Shown here piece by piece: positions 54,049 to 63,095 of a stretch of 64,000 bases of DNA. Positions within the stretch are counted from its first letter, which is position 1; every line of letters starts with the position of its first letter. This DNA comes from Novosphingobium sp. PhB165 (GTDB lineage Bacteria; Pseudomonadota; Alphaproteobacteria; Sphingomonadales; Sphingomonadaceae): contig NZ_SLVB01000007.1 of the NCBI RefSeq assembly GCF_004341845.1, forward strand, positions 124,001 to 188,000, given 5' to 3'. A program made the position numbers and the translations under genes. The notes beneath the pieces are model-generated. The model did no database searches. It was not told the DNA's origin and worked only from the letters and a program-made list of their open reading frames with translations.

Positions 54049-55575
54049 ATGAAGCACGCCGCCTGGCCCTCTATCGCACTCGCCACTTTCGCCTTTGCCG
54101 CGCCCGCGCATGCGGCGACCGACCTTCCCGACACGGTGCTCTCCGGCGTGCTGGAGCGCGGCGACCTCGGCAGCTACCGCGAGCTGCCGTTCGACGTGCC
54201 TGAAGGAACCAGCAAGATCACCGTCGATATCGCCTGGGAAGGGCGCGAGAACGGCACGATCCTGGTGACGGGGCTCTACGATCCCGAGCGCCTGCGGGGC
54301 TGGGGCGGGGGCATCAAGCCGCACATCGTGGTGGCCAACACTTTCGCCAGTTCGTCCTACCTGCCCGGCCCCATTCGCGCGGGCCGGTGGCGACTGAGCC
54401 TCTCGGTCGCAAGCATCCGCCCGGGTCAGACCTCGCACTATAAGATGACGGTGCACTACGATCGCGGCCCTGCCGCGCAAGTCATCTCGCCGGTCCCGGT
54501 CAATGCCGCTCCCGGCTGGTATCGCGGCGACCTGCATGTGCACACCGGCCAAAGCGACGCCGCGTGCCGCAGCCAGAGCGGCCGGGCCATCCCCTGCCCG
54601 GTCTATTTCTCGCTCAGGCAGGCATCCGATCGCGCCCTCGATTTCGTGGTGGTGACCGATCACAACGTGAATTCGCAGGTCCCCTTCCTCGCGGAACTGG
54701 CTCCCTATTTCGACAGGATGCTGGTGATCCCCGGCCGGGAAATGACGACCCAGTACGGCCATTACAACCTGCTCGGCATCACCGATTTCGTGGACTTCCG
54801 GCTTGGCGCGCCCGGCGCCGCCGATATCAATGCGCTGTTCGATGCCTCGGCCGAGACCGGCGCGCTGATTTCGGTGAACCATCCCGAGATTCCCACGGGC
54901 GAGGATTGCCTCGGCTGCGGCTGGAGCGCGCCGAACACCGATTACAGCCGCGTCACATCGATGGAAGTCGCCAATGGCGGCATCGCGGCTGACAACAACG
55001 GCGCCTTCGATGACGGCAAGGGCTCCGGCACGGCCTATTGGGAAGACCTGCTCTCCAAGGGCTTCCACCTCACCGGCGTCGGCGGCAGCGACAACCACGA
55101 TCCCGTCGACGGGCATCGCGGCAGTTCGCCGGTGGGCGGACAATCGCCCATCGGGACACCGACCACAGTGGTCCATGCACAGTCGCTTTCGCAGCCCGAT
55201 ATCCTCAAGGGCATCCAGTCCGGTCGGGTCTTCATCGACGTGGACGGATCGCATCGCGGAGCCCTGCTCGACATGTCCGCCACCAGCGGCAAGAGCGAGG
55301 CCGTGATGGGCGGAACGCTGGAACGCCGGCCCGGCGGCTCGGTCGACGCGCTCATCACGGTCGACGGCATGAAGGGCAACAGGGTCGATCTCATTGTCGA
55401 TGGCCGCCATCAAACGCTCAGCGGCGGCGAAAGTCTGGCGAGCGGCCAGGCCGCGCTACAGTTTCGCCTTCCGGCGTCCGCCAGGGCGCGCTGGTTCAGG
55501 GCCGATATCCGCGACCAGTCAGGCAAGCGTCTCCTGATCGGAAACCCGATCTACATCGTTGCGCCACGTCCCTAG
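54049..55575 (+). CDS. Secreted PHP-type metallohydrolase (CehA/McbA family)
   Basis: 508 residues from the second in-frame ATG, with signal peptide (ALATFAFAAPAHAA). A beta-rich N-terminal domain precedes the PHP metal site: WYRGDLHVHTGQSD (HxH), VVVTDHNVNS, GREMTTQYGHY, ISVNHPEIP and GGSDNHDPVD. CehA/McbA family members include a carbamate hydrolase and phosphoesterase-like enzymes. Following a TonB receptor, it probably processes a compound that the receptor binds or imports. Substrate unknown. Confidence 0.88.
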   Translation: MKHAAWPSIALATFAFAAPAHAATDLPDTVLSGVLERGDLGSYRELPFDVPEGTSKITVDIAWEGRENGTILVTGLYDPERLRGWGGGIKPHIVVANTFASSSYLPGPIRAGRWRLSLSVASIRPGQTSHYKMTVHYDRGPAAQVISPVPVNAAPGWYRGDLHVHTGQSDAACRSQSGRAIPCPVYFSLRQASDRALDFVVVTDHNVNSQVPFLAELAPYFDRMLVIPGREMTTQYGHYNLLGITDFVDFRLGAPGAADINALFDASAETGALISVNHPEIPTGEDCLGCGWSAPNTDYSRVTSMEVANGGIAADNNGAFDDGKGSGTAYWEDLLSKGFHLTGVGGSDNHDPVDGHRGSSPVGGQSPIGTPTTVVHAQSLSQPDILKGIQSGRVFIDVDGSHRGALLDMSATSGKSEAVMGGTLERRPGGSVDALITVDGMKGNRVDLIVDGRHQTLSGGESLASGQAALQFRLPASARARWFRADIRDQSGKRLLIGNPIYIVAPRP

Positions 55576-56091
55576 ACGCGATCCGCCTAGGTATCATCGA
55601 CTTTCTGACCTTTGCAGTTCATCATCAGGGCGTGGAAGGCGCTGGGAGTGACGCCCATGACCTCGTATCGTGACAGCTGGCGAGAAGTCAGTCGCAACAC
55701 GATTATCCGGCTCGAGTGCGTCTTGTTTCGGTAAGCCATGGAACGGCTCAGTGTTCGAAGCGGTGGAGGATGAAGGGCAAAGAAATTTCGACGGATAGCC
55801 GGCGAGGTAACGGCAAGTACCAAAACAGGAACAGCATGGCAGTATTCCTGGCTTGACGGCGGCACCCACATCATCGAGCGGACGGAGAGCGGCGAACTTT
55901 TAATGCAGGACGGACGTGCCCGTTGTCTGGCACTCCGATCTGCATTCCAGTGGGATCGGTCACGGAAGCTGGTACCAAGGCAATTGTATGTCGGCTTCCC
56001 CTTTCGCCTCTGCGAAGCAGATGAGGTGGATGGCTCCCGCTCACGGCATCTAGGTGCCAAAGTGTGAAGGCTATCAGGCATTCACGAGCAG
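55576..56091. other. Left non-coding part of the IS110 region, no supported gene
   Basis: 516 bases. A frame stays open on the plus strand from about 55775 to 56067 but has no start codon until near its middle. CCATGGAACGGCT at 55736 recurs at 57235, past the transposase. TGGCTCCC (56031) and GGGAGCCA (56094) can pair across the transposase start. In IS110-group elements the left non-coding end specifies the bridge RNA, so this stretch is a candidate for one. Confidence 0.35.
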
Positions 56092-57247
56092 ATGGGAGCC
56101 ACCCAGATGGAGATTAGCACGATCGGCCTCGACTTGGCCAAGAACGTTTTCCAGATTCACGGTGTTGATACGCAGGGCAAGGCAGTTGTCGGCAAGTCAT
56201 TGCGACGCTCTCAGATGCTATCATTCTTCCAGAAGCTCCCGCCTTGCCTAATCGGCATCGAAGCGTGCGGCACGTCGCATCATTGGTCCCGGGAGCTGAC
56301 AAGGCTCGGTCACGAGGTCCGGCTGATGCCGCCAGCTTACGTCAAACCATATGTAAAGCGGGGAAGAATGACGCCGTCGATGCGGAGGCAATCTGTGAGG
56401 CGGTGACGCGCCCGACGATGCGGTTCGTACCGGTTAAGTCGCGCGAACAACAAGCTGGCCTGTCGTTGCACCGAGTGCGCAGCCTTCTGATCAGGCAGCG
56501 CACGCAACTGGTCAATTTGATGCGAAGCCAGCTTGGCGAGTTCGGCCTCGCAATCCCGACGGGACTAGGGCAGGCTCTGACCAAGGCGCGGCAGCTTGTT
56601 GATGATGAGGTAGCGTTTGACCTACCCGACCCTGCGAGTGAAATCATCGCCCTGCTTGCTAGGCAAGCATTGGAGATCCATGCGCGACTTCGCGAAATCG
56701 ATCTGCGTATAGGGGCCATCCAACGTAGCGATGACGTGGCGCGTCGTCTGTCAACGATCCCGGGAATTGGCCCTGTCGGTGCAACTGCGCTGGCCGCGAC
56801 GGTTGCTGACCCGCACCAGTTCCGTTCGGGCCGGCAGTTTGCGGCGTGGCTTGGGCTGACCCCACGCCAGAAATCGAGCGGCGGCAAGGAGCGCTTGGGG
56901 AGCATCACCAAGATGGGCGACAAATACCTACGGCAATTGCTGGTGATCGGCGCGACTTCGATGATCCGGCGCGCCAAAGACAAACCCGATGCGGTCGATC
57001 CGCGCCTGATCGCTCTTCTGGCGAGAAAGCCTGCGAAGCTGGCGAGTATCGCTCTGGCCAATAAAATCGCGCGGATCGCCTGGGCTATCATGACACGTGG
57101 CGAGGTCTACCACGCTCGTCACCTGCCGGCATTGGCGGCATGACATGGAGATCGGGCTGAGGCGATCGGCCCAATGACGTTTTGAGTGCAAAGAGAAGTG
57201 ATGGCGAAACCGGGCGGACCGGAGCGAGGACAATCCATGGAACGGCT
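55736..57247. repeat. 13-bp direct repeat bracketing the IS110 transposase
   Basis: CCATGGAACGGCT occurs at 55736-55748 and 57235-57247, flanking 1.5 kb that contains the transposase. It could mark element ends or duplicated target, or be chance. IS110 elements do not normally make long target duplications. Confidence 0.35.
56092..57143 (+). pseudogene. IS110-family transposase, frameshifted
   Basis: Two frames together make about 340 residues. The first part (TIGLDLAKNVFQIHGVDTQG; LIGIEACGTSHHW; LMPPAYVKPYVKRG) is the RuvC-like DEDD domain. The second (KNDAVDAEAICEAVTRPTMR; RRLSTIPGIGPVGATALAAT; FAAWLGLTPRQKSSGG) completes it and the C-terminal Tnp domain. At about 56361-56365 one base has been lost (CGGGGAAGAAT where CGGGGAAAGAAT would keep frame). 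Unless frameshifting occurs, the element is inactive. Confidence 0.9.
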
Positions 57248-57471
57248 AAGGCGTATATAGCCTGCTAAGCTGATAGGAACCTCGTTCGCGAACCCCATCA
57301 GGGCCAGCAGTCCCTAGCTGACTGCACCCGTCCAAAAGCCAGATCCTCAAAATGTGCTTGCAACGCGGGAGCCATCCACAGATGCCGTTCCGGACACGCC
57401 AACTAAGCGGAATCTGGACAACTTCAGAGGCCGTCTTTTCGAAGCCCTGCCGATAATGCACCAATGCCTTT
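57144..57471. other. Right non-coding part of the IS110 region, no supported gene
   Basis: 328 bases without a credible frame. It contains the right copy of the 13-bp repeat at 57235 and a small palindromic GGCGTATATAGCC stretch at about 57250. In IS1111-group relatives the bridge RNA would lie on this side. Confidence 0.3.
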
Positions 57472-57966
57472 ATGGAGCATGAAAAAGATCGATACGTAGG
57501 CGGAAGGGAACGGCGCACAATTCTCTACACGGCCGTAGGGATTGTAGGAGTCTTCCTCTTTATAAATGACCTAGTGGGCCAGATTAATGGCGGCGGGATC
57601 ATATTGCTCATGTCCGGTATCCGATCAGCAAATGCTCAAGTTCCGGCCATCGATATTGATATCGCCGGCCTGAGAACAGTATTCATGGTAGGATGTGCCT
57701 TCGTGATCGCCAGCATCGGAATGGCATTGAAGGCCGACATCACAAAAAAGGGGCCGCAATTCATATTCATTTTCTCTATCATCGCTGGCGGATTCACTGC
57801 GGATTCAACGTTTGATGAACCTCTGATCGACAGGTACATGACCGCACGTGGGTACAGCCATTGTGCTCTCCGGGATCACGAGGTGGGGCGCGGCAAAGGG
57901 AGTGTTTGGTTCAATAGTTATGTATTGAACGCTGCAGCTTGCTCCAGAGTTGGATCTGCGCGTTGA
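57472..57966 (+). CDS. Orphan membrane protein
   Basis: 164 residues with three hydrophobic segments (LYTAVGIVGVFLFI, VFMVGCAFVIASIGMAL, FIFIFSIIAGGFTA) and a hydrophilic C-terminus with DRYMTARGYSHCALRDHE. The ARGYxxC ending resembles small DUF1240-type membrane proteins, some of which I associate with toxin immunity, but that is an impression. Base composition is clearly lower in GC than the surroundings, suggesting transfer. There is no strong ribosome binding site and no neighbouring toxin was found. Confidence 0.45.
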   Translation: MEHEKDRYVGGRERRTILYTAVGIVGVFLFINDLVGQINGGGIILLMSGIRSANAQVPAIDIDIAGLRTVFMVGCAFVIASIGMALKADITKKGPQFIFIFSIIAGGFTADSTFDEPLIDRYMTARGYSHCALRDHEVGRGKGSVWFNSYVLNAAACSRVGSAR

Positions 57967-58153
57967 CGTCCGGTTGCCCCAACTTTTCCGACTTTGGCGG
58001 CGCTTGCTTCGGGTGCCAGGAGCGGTCGGTCGTTCAGCCGAAGGGCGGCTTTTCAAGATTTTAACCTGTTAGCTGCCTGTTCGGAGCCGCCGACTCAGCG
58101 GACAATCCGGCTAGGGAGCTTCAGCCTTATCTGCTCAAACAGCGATGTGAACT

Positions 58154-58450
58154 TTGGGGATAGCTGGATCGATTTTCCTCGTTCGCACCGCTGAGCCAGG
58201 CGTTGCCAAACTTCGCCTGCTCTATGTCGAGCCCGAGGCTCGCGGAACGGGCGTAGGCGGACGATTGATCGAGGCCTGCGTCGACCGCTCCCGTGCCGTG
58301 GGTTACGCGAGACTGGATCTGTGGACCGATAGTCAACTGGCGGCCGCGCGTCGGCTCTACGAGCGCGCGGGCTTCAAGCGGCGGGAAACCAAACGCGAGC
58401 GCCACTTCGGACAGGACATCGGAAGCGAAACATGGTCGCTGGACCTGTAG
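58154..58450 (+). pseudogene. 5'-truncated MarR/GNAT-type acetyltransferase
   Basis: 98 codons from a TTG. The sequence (VAKLRLLYVEPEARGTGVGGRLIEAC; AAARRLYERAGFKRR; ETWSLDL) is the C-terminal half of the GNAT domain found in bifunctional MarR-HTH/GNAT proteins, which are about 300 residues. The acetyl-CoA loop is present, but the N-terminal wing and the HTH are missing. No matching sequence lies upstream. A leftover from deletion, possibly linked to the nearby IS. Confidence 0.7.
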
Positions 58451-58752
58451 CTTCGATCCCGAGCGCTAATCCGTTTTGATGGTTGCCGGCCAGTTCTGCT
58501 TGTTCATGGTGACCGTCTTCCGTGAAGGAAGAACCGGAGTGGGAGGCGCGACCCGATTCAGCAACGACGGCAGGCTCTATCAACCCTTGTGCCGCCGCCG
58601 TCCCTTGCCTCGCTAATGCGGGACCAAGGGCTATTAGCACTTGAAGCCCTATCGGACGCAATGCTAACCATCCTTAGTAAATAGCGAGTCGCTCTCCCTT
58701 GATGGCACAAGACCCGGATCGAGCGACCTAGTTCTATGAGAGGATCAGCCAG
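58451..58752. other. Intergenic upstream of the IclR gene
   Basis: 302 bases with no supported gene. The promoter of the IclR gene must lie here; I do not see consensus hexamers. Confidence 0.35.
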
Positions 58753-59565
58753 ATGGCCAAGCCAGCCACGCCTTTACCAGCCTCCAACAAGGCGAAGATT
58801 GCTCGCCGGGTTGTCGAGGTGCTCGAGTATTTCGACGAAGCCCACCCGGAAGCTACTGTGATGGATCTCGTGCGGCGCTACGACCGTCCGCAGTCGAGCA
58901 CGTCGGAATTGATGATGTCGATGGTCGAACTCGGCCTGCTTCAAAAGGACCATGTTACCCGGGCCTACAAGCCTACGCCGCGCACTGCGCTCATCGGCAC
59001 TGCCGGTCAGCACCAGTTCGTCCGCGACGGCAGCATTGTCCGCCTGATCGACAGGCTCGTCGAGAAGACGGGCCTGTCGGTATCGCTGACCACGCTGGTG
59101 GGTCTCGATAGCCAGATCGTTCATTGGCGCCACGGCCCGCAGGCCATGGCGTCGACGCGCGAATTGGCCAGCGGGGTCAAGGAACAGGCTCAGCAGAGCG
59201 CTGCGGGATTGCTCATGCTCTCGACAATTCCGATGCAGCGCCGGGAAGGCATTGTGCGCCGCCTCAATGCCGAGGCGCCTGATGACAGGAAGTTCCAGGT
59301 TGCCGAAGTGCTCGCAGAAATCCAGGCTGCCGGTGCGCGGCGTTATCTAGTCGGGCCAATCGGGTTTGGTAGCAACGCCTGGGGCTTTTCGACACTGATG
59401 CCGCGGCAGCCCGACGACAGACCGATGGCACTCAATCTTATCTACGGCCAGAACGAACCGACAAGCTCGAGCGAGATCATCAAGACCGTCGGCACCGTGA
59501 TGCGCCAGTGCCTTGTAGACGCTCCTCCGATCGAGCGCAGCCACGCGATCTATGCTGCGGACTGA
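58753..59565 (+). CDS. IclR-family transcriptional regulator
   Basis: 270 residues, ATG after GAGGATCAGCCAG. A winged HTH at about 12-70 (RRVVEVLEYFDEAHPEATVMDLVRRYDRPQSSTSELMMSM) and an IclR-type ligand domain after it (LVEKTGLSVSLTTLVGLDSQIVHWRHG). It probably controls the nearby MFS/sterol-desaturase group in response to an aromatic or hydrophobic acid; this target is inferred from position. Confidence 0.78.
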   Translation: MAKPATPLPASNKAKIARRVVEVLEYFDEAHPEATVMDLVRRYDRPQSSTSELMMSMVELGLLQKDHVTRAYKPTPRTALIGTAGQHQFVRDGSIVRLIDRLVEKTGLSVSLTTLVGLDSQIVHWRHGPQAMASTRELASGVKEQAQQSAAGLLMLSTIPMQRREGIVRRLNAEAPDDRKFQVAEVLAEIQAAGARRYLVGPIGFGSNAWGFSTLMPRQPDDRPMALNLIYGQNEPTSSSEIIKTVGTVMRQCLVDAPPIERSHAIYAAD

Positions 59566-60139
59566 CCACGAGCGGCCACTATCCCTACCCTTTGCGGAAA
59601 ATTCCCGGACGCAGATTTCCTCCCCGTCGCAGCGGCCCGCACTCGTCGATGAGACGAACATGAGCGCGATGGGTGCTCTCGATCGCATGGCCGCAGAGAC
59701 GCAGCATTACCGGCCCAAACGGGGGCATGGTCCCGGCAATGCTGCGTCCGCAAGTTACTTTGCAAGTGCCGATTCAATGCGGCACCAACAGACACGCGAT
59801 CTGCTTGCTGAAGCCTTTCAGCTGCGACCCAAAGGGCTCGACGCGAGCAAAGCGCGTGCAGCAAAATGTTCCGAATTCGACGCTTTAGGCAACAAATTTA
59901 TTAAGTGAGGAACTGCTTTCCCGGTGGCATCTCTTTTCATCCTTGCCGTCTGCGCAGTGCACGTGTCTCTGGAACGCGACGGCTGGTCAGGATGCGCCCA
60001 CTGTCTCACGCCCCAGCACATTGCCCTCATTGACCGCACCGAAGCTTCGAGACCACGCGCGGTGCGCCGGTTTCACCAAGGCAAACGTCGCGCCAAAATG
60101 CACGCCGCCGCCCCCGGCACGCCATCCGCCGCGATCCTG
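59566..60139. other. Intergenic between IclR and MFS genes, no supported gene
   Basis: 574 bases. Several overlapping frames (for example 59552-59908 plus and 59550-59864 minus) have no domain signature and conflict with each other. I see no RNA gene or repeat. Confidence 0.35.
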
Positions 60140-61360
60140 CTATAGTGCGCAGGCCTCCCGTTCGAGCGGGCGCGGGGCCCGCGACAAAGTCATCAGAAGC
60201 GTCGCGCCTGCGAGGACCGCCGTTCCCGAGATTACCAGGAACATGTTGAATCCCCCGGTCCTGGCCAGGGTAAGGCTGAGCAAGGCTGCGCCCAAGGCCG
60301 CCGAAGCAGACATTACCGCGGTCATCAGCCCCATGACCGAGCCGTAGATTCTCATCGGGAAGCACAGAGCCACCAGGAACGCGATGATGTCACCTTCGGC
60401 ACCGAACGCGAAACCAAGGAAGAACACGGCAGTCGTCAGGACCGCAGGCGCATCGAAACTCGACGCGATTATGAACAACCCAAGGCTCGGTAAGGCTAGC
60501 GTTATGAAGGAAATAACGAAAGGATTGAAGCGATCGAGGGCGAGGCCGGTCAGAAGCCGGCCGGTCAACATACCGATCGACAACGCACTGATCATTACCG
60601 ATGCGCCGCGCCCGGTCACCCCATTGTCGAGCAGCACCAGCTTGAGCTGGGTCAGCATGATTACTTGCGGGAGATTGCAAAGGAGCATCGCCGCCAGCAA
60701 AATCCAGAACGCCGGAGCATTGAAGATGATCGGATAGTCCTCTCGCGCGCGCCGGCGCGGTGCGCCGACGATGGCCTCACGGTCGACTTCAGGCGGGATG
60801 AGCAGGAAAGTGATGGTTCCCGCCATCGCCGCGAAGATCGCGAGCATCTGATAGGCAGCCCGCCAGCCATGGGCTTCGACGTAATCATTGAGGATCGGTC
60901 CGCCGATCGCGCTGACCAGCGCGGGCCCCGAGGCGACGATGGCAAGGGCGGCCCCTCGCGCAACCGAGATGCACTGGACGGGAAGCCGCGAGTAGACGGT
61001 CGCGGTCGTGGTCAGGCAGATCACGCTCTGGACAAGGAAAATGACGATGTAACTGCGCAGCGAGCCGCTCATCAGGCTATAGGCCAGATAAACCAGCGGC
61101 AGGGCCACCTGACCGATCAGGGCGGTGAGCCTGACACCCAGCACATCGGCGATGCGCCCGACGAACGGAAACGCGAGTGAACTGACGATCCCGAGGCTTC
61201 CGACCAGAGCGAAATCGGCTTTCGACCAGCCGTTGGCGGCAATCATGCTGGGCGCGATCGCGCTGGTGATTGTCCCTGCCAGCGACATGCCCGTACCGAC
61301 ACCGATGGTCGCTGCCAGCAATGGACGCCAATTCGATTTCAACTCCGCCAGATAGGTCAC
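60140..61360 (-). CDS. MFS transporter
   Basis: 406 residues from a GTG preceded by GGAAGGAGAAGCA; a longer frame has an Arg/Glu-rich leader and is rejected. Twelve membrane helices. WRPLLAATIGVGTGMSLAGT starts helix 1, and GRIADVLGVRLTALIG is motif A. It resembles oxalate/monocarboxylate-type or aromatic-acid MFS carriers. It is on the same strand as the small secreted protein and sterol-desaturase gene to its right, with gaps of about 200 bp. The substrate is unknown. Confidence 0.88.
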   Translation of the reverse strand: MTYLAELKSNWRPLLAATIGVGTGMSLAGTITSAIAPSMIAANGWSKADFALVGSLGIVSSLAFPFVGRIADVLGVRLTALIGQVALPLVYLAYSLMSGSLRSYIVIFLVQSVICLTTTATVYSRLPVQCISVARGAALAIVASGPALVSAIGGPILNDYVEAHGWRAAYQMLAIFAAMAGTITFLLIPPEVDREAIVGAPRRRAREDYPIIFNAPAFWILLAAMLLCNLPQVIMLTQLKLVLLDNGVTGRGASVMISALSIGMLTGRLLTGLALDRFNPFVISFITLALPSLGLFIIASSFDAPAVLTTAVFFLGFAFGAEGDIIAFLVALCFPMRIYGSVMGLMTAVMSASAALGAALLSLTLARTGGFNMFLVISGTAVLAGATLLMTLSRAPRPLEREACAL

Positions 61361-61608
61361 TGCTTCTCCTTCCCGATCGCGTTCGCGTTCGCGCGCCGAT
61401 CTGTCTTCATTATGCGACCGCAAAAGTCTGGCGTGCCCTTCATCGGAAGTTCCATGCGCGCTTGTCGCAAGCGTTCTCCAACGCGCAGGCGGAATCGCGT
61501 TTTCGCGCATGACGATACGATCCTGCGCATATTGCCGCGTAGGCCCCCAACGCTGCGGTTCGGAGAAGCGCGCCTGACGCTATGATGCCTCCCCGAACCA
61601 CACCGGTG

Positions 61609-61932
61609 TCACTTCTTGGCCGGGATCTTGGCGAGATCGGCGTCGATCTTGGCAAGCGTATCGTCGGTCAGTTGGTCGGCCGCATAGGACTGGACTTCCT
61701 TCAGCGTCATGCCCCGGGCCTGATCTATCTGAGGATTTGCGATCAGGTTCGGGATGTACTTCTGGAGCACGGCCTTCGTTGCGGGATTGTCGAGCAGCGT
61801 GCCGAGGTCTGTCTTCGCCGTGGTGTAGCTGGTCGCGGCGGGCGCTGCTGCCGGGGCCTGAGCGAAAGCGGGCGAGACTGCCAGCGGCGATACGGCCACG
61901 GCGAGTGCCACGATCAGGGAATTCGTCTTCAT
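61609..61932 (-). CDS. Small secreted Ala-rich protein
   Basis: 107 residues, ATG after GAAGGACACAAG. Signal peptide (SLIVALAVAVSPLAVSPAFAQ), then TAKTDLGTLLDNPATKAVLQKYIPNLIANPQIDQARGMTL. The pattern 'DNPATKAVLxKYIP...' occurs in small exported proteins next to esterases or carboxylesterases in sphingomonads, but no function is known. It lies between the MFS and sterol-desaturase genes on the same strand. Confidence 0.7.
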   Translation of the reverse strand: MKTNSLIVALAVAVSPLAVSPAFAQAPAAAPAATSYTTAKTDLGTLLDNPATKAVLQKYIPNLIANPQIDQARGMTLKEVQSYAADQLTDDTLAKIDADLAKIPAKK

Positions 61933-62133
61933 CTTGTGTCCTTCCATTATGGTATTGGACTGGCACTCACGGACGTCCCGCAAAGAGCCAGAGGCTTGCA
62001 CTCGATCGTTCGGTCGGCCGGCTTTCCCATTCGCTTCGCCAGGACCCACATTCTGCAATCTCGCGATGCCGAGTGATCTGGATTGTTCGGTCCGGCCAGC
62101 GAAAAATAGTGCCCACATTCCGAGAAGCGCGCT

Positions 62134-62973
62134 CTACATTGCTTCCGCGTCGGCGATCGCATTCACGGGTGAGAGCGCGGACGACGGTTTGCGGGCAAAA
62201 AGCTTTCGCCACCATTCGGCACGGCGATCGCAGATCTTGTCGTAATCGGTTTCGAACTTGGCGCGGGTGGTTCCGCAAATGCGATCCCAGATCGTTGTGT
62301 AGCCGCCGAAGTTCCAGTTGAAGAACTTGTGGTGCTGGTCGTGGAACGTCGAGGTGATGAACCACTTGGTGGCCCAACTTTTGTGCCACCAGCGCGGGAG
62401 GAATTCGAAGCCCGCGTGGACGTAGAGGCCCATGACAATGTTCGTAGGCAGGATCAGCGCTGCGGCCACCGCGCCGACCGGATGGCCCACCAGCGTCATT
62501 ACCGTCAGAAAGATCGGCACAAACCCGCCGTTGATCACCGATTCCAGCGGATTGACCGACACCGTGGTAAGGAGGTTCGGCGAGGTCGACTTGTGATGGA
62601 TCTTGTGGATCAGCGAATAGAACGGCTCCTTGTGCATCCCCCGGTGGAGCCAGTAGAACCAGGTATCGAACAGGAAGAAGTAGGCAGCGTATTCGATCGC
62701 TGCCCGCCACCAGGCAACCGGCGCATTATCGAAGGCGATGAAGCCGTAGCTGGTCAAGAGCCGGTTGGCATTACCTAAGATGAAGGCGGTCACGTACCCG
62801 CCGATGACGGCGACCAGAGCCTCGAAGCCCAATTGCTTCCATTTGAAGCCTCTGGGCTGGATCTTGTGCGCGCGCAGGAAGCCGGTCGAAAAAGCAATGA
62901 CGATGGCCGATGCGACGAACCCGATCAGCCACAGATGCATCAACCATTCGCCGGAATAGATCATTCGAAGCAT
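62134..62973 (-). CDS. Sterol desaturase/fatty acid hydroxylase-family membrane oxidase
   Basis: 279 residues with four membrane segments. The eight-histidine di-iron signature is visible as HRGMH, HKIHH and HDQHHK, with an additional His in YVHAGFEF. Family enzymes hydroxylate or desaturate lipids or sterols using O2. No dedicated electron donor gene is adjacent. Together with the MFS carrier and a lactonase-like protein it may belong to a lipid or terpenoid conversion locus; this is inference. Confidence 0.88.
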   Translation of the reverse strand: MLRMIYSGEWLMHLWLIGFVASAIVIAFSTGFLRAHKIQPRGFKWKQLGFEALVAVIGGYVTAFILGNANRLLTSYGFIAFDNAPVAWWRAAIEYAAYFFLFDTWFYWLHRGMHKEPFYSLIHKIHHKSTSPNLLTTVSVNPLESVINGGFVPIFLTVMTLVGHPVGAVAAALILPTNIVMGLYVHAGFEFLPRWWHKSWATKWFITSTFHDQHHKFFNWNFGGYTTIWDRICGTTRAKFETDYDKICDRRAEWWRKLFARKPSSALSPVNAIADAEAM

Positions 62974-63095
62974 GTCGAAACTCGTTCAGATAAGCAAAAC
63001 TTGAGGAGGGCTTGGAAAGCGCTTGCAGCGAGGATCTGGACAGCAAAGCGACGACGGCAGGGCCCGGCGAGGACATCTCCCCGGGCCTCTGGCCG

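Noticed and set aside
55775..56067. Plus-strand open frame before the transposase
   Set aside because: It has no start codon in its first half and no recognised family; it may be decayed sequence or IS non-coding DNA.
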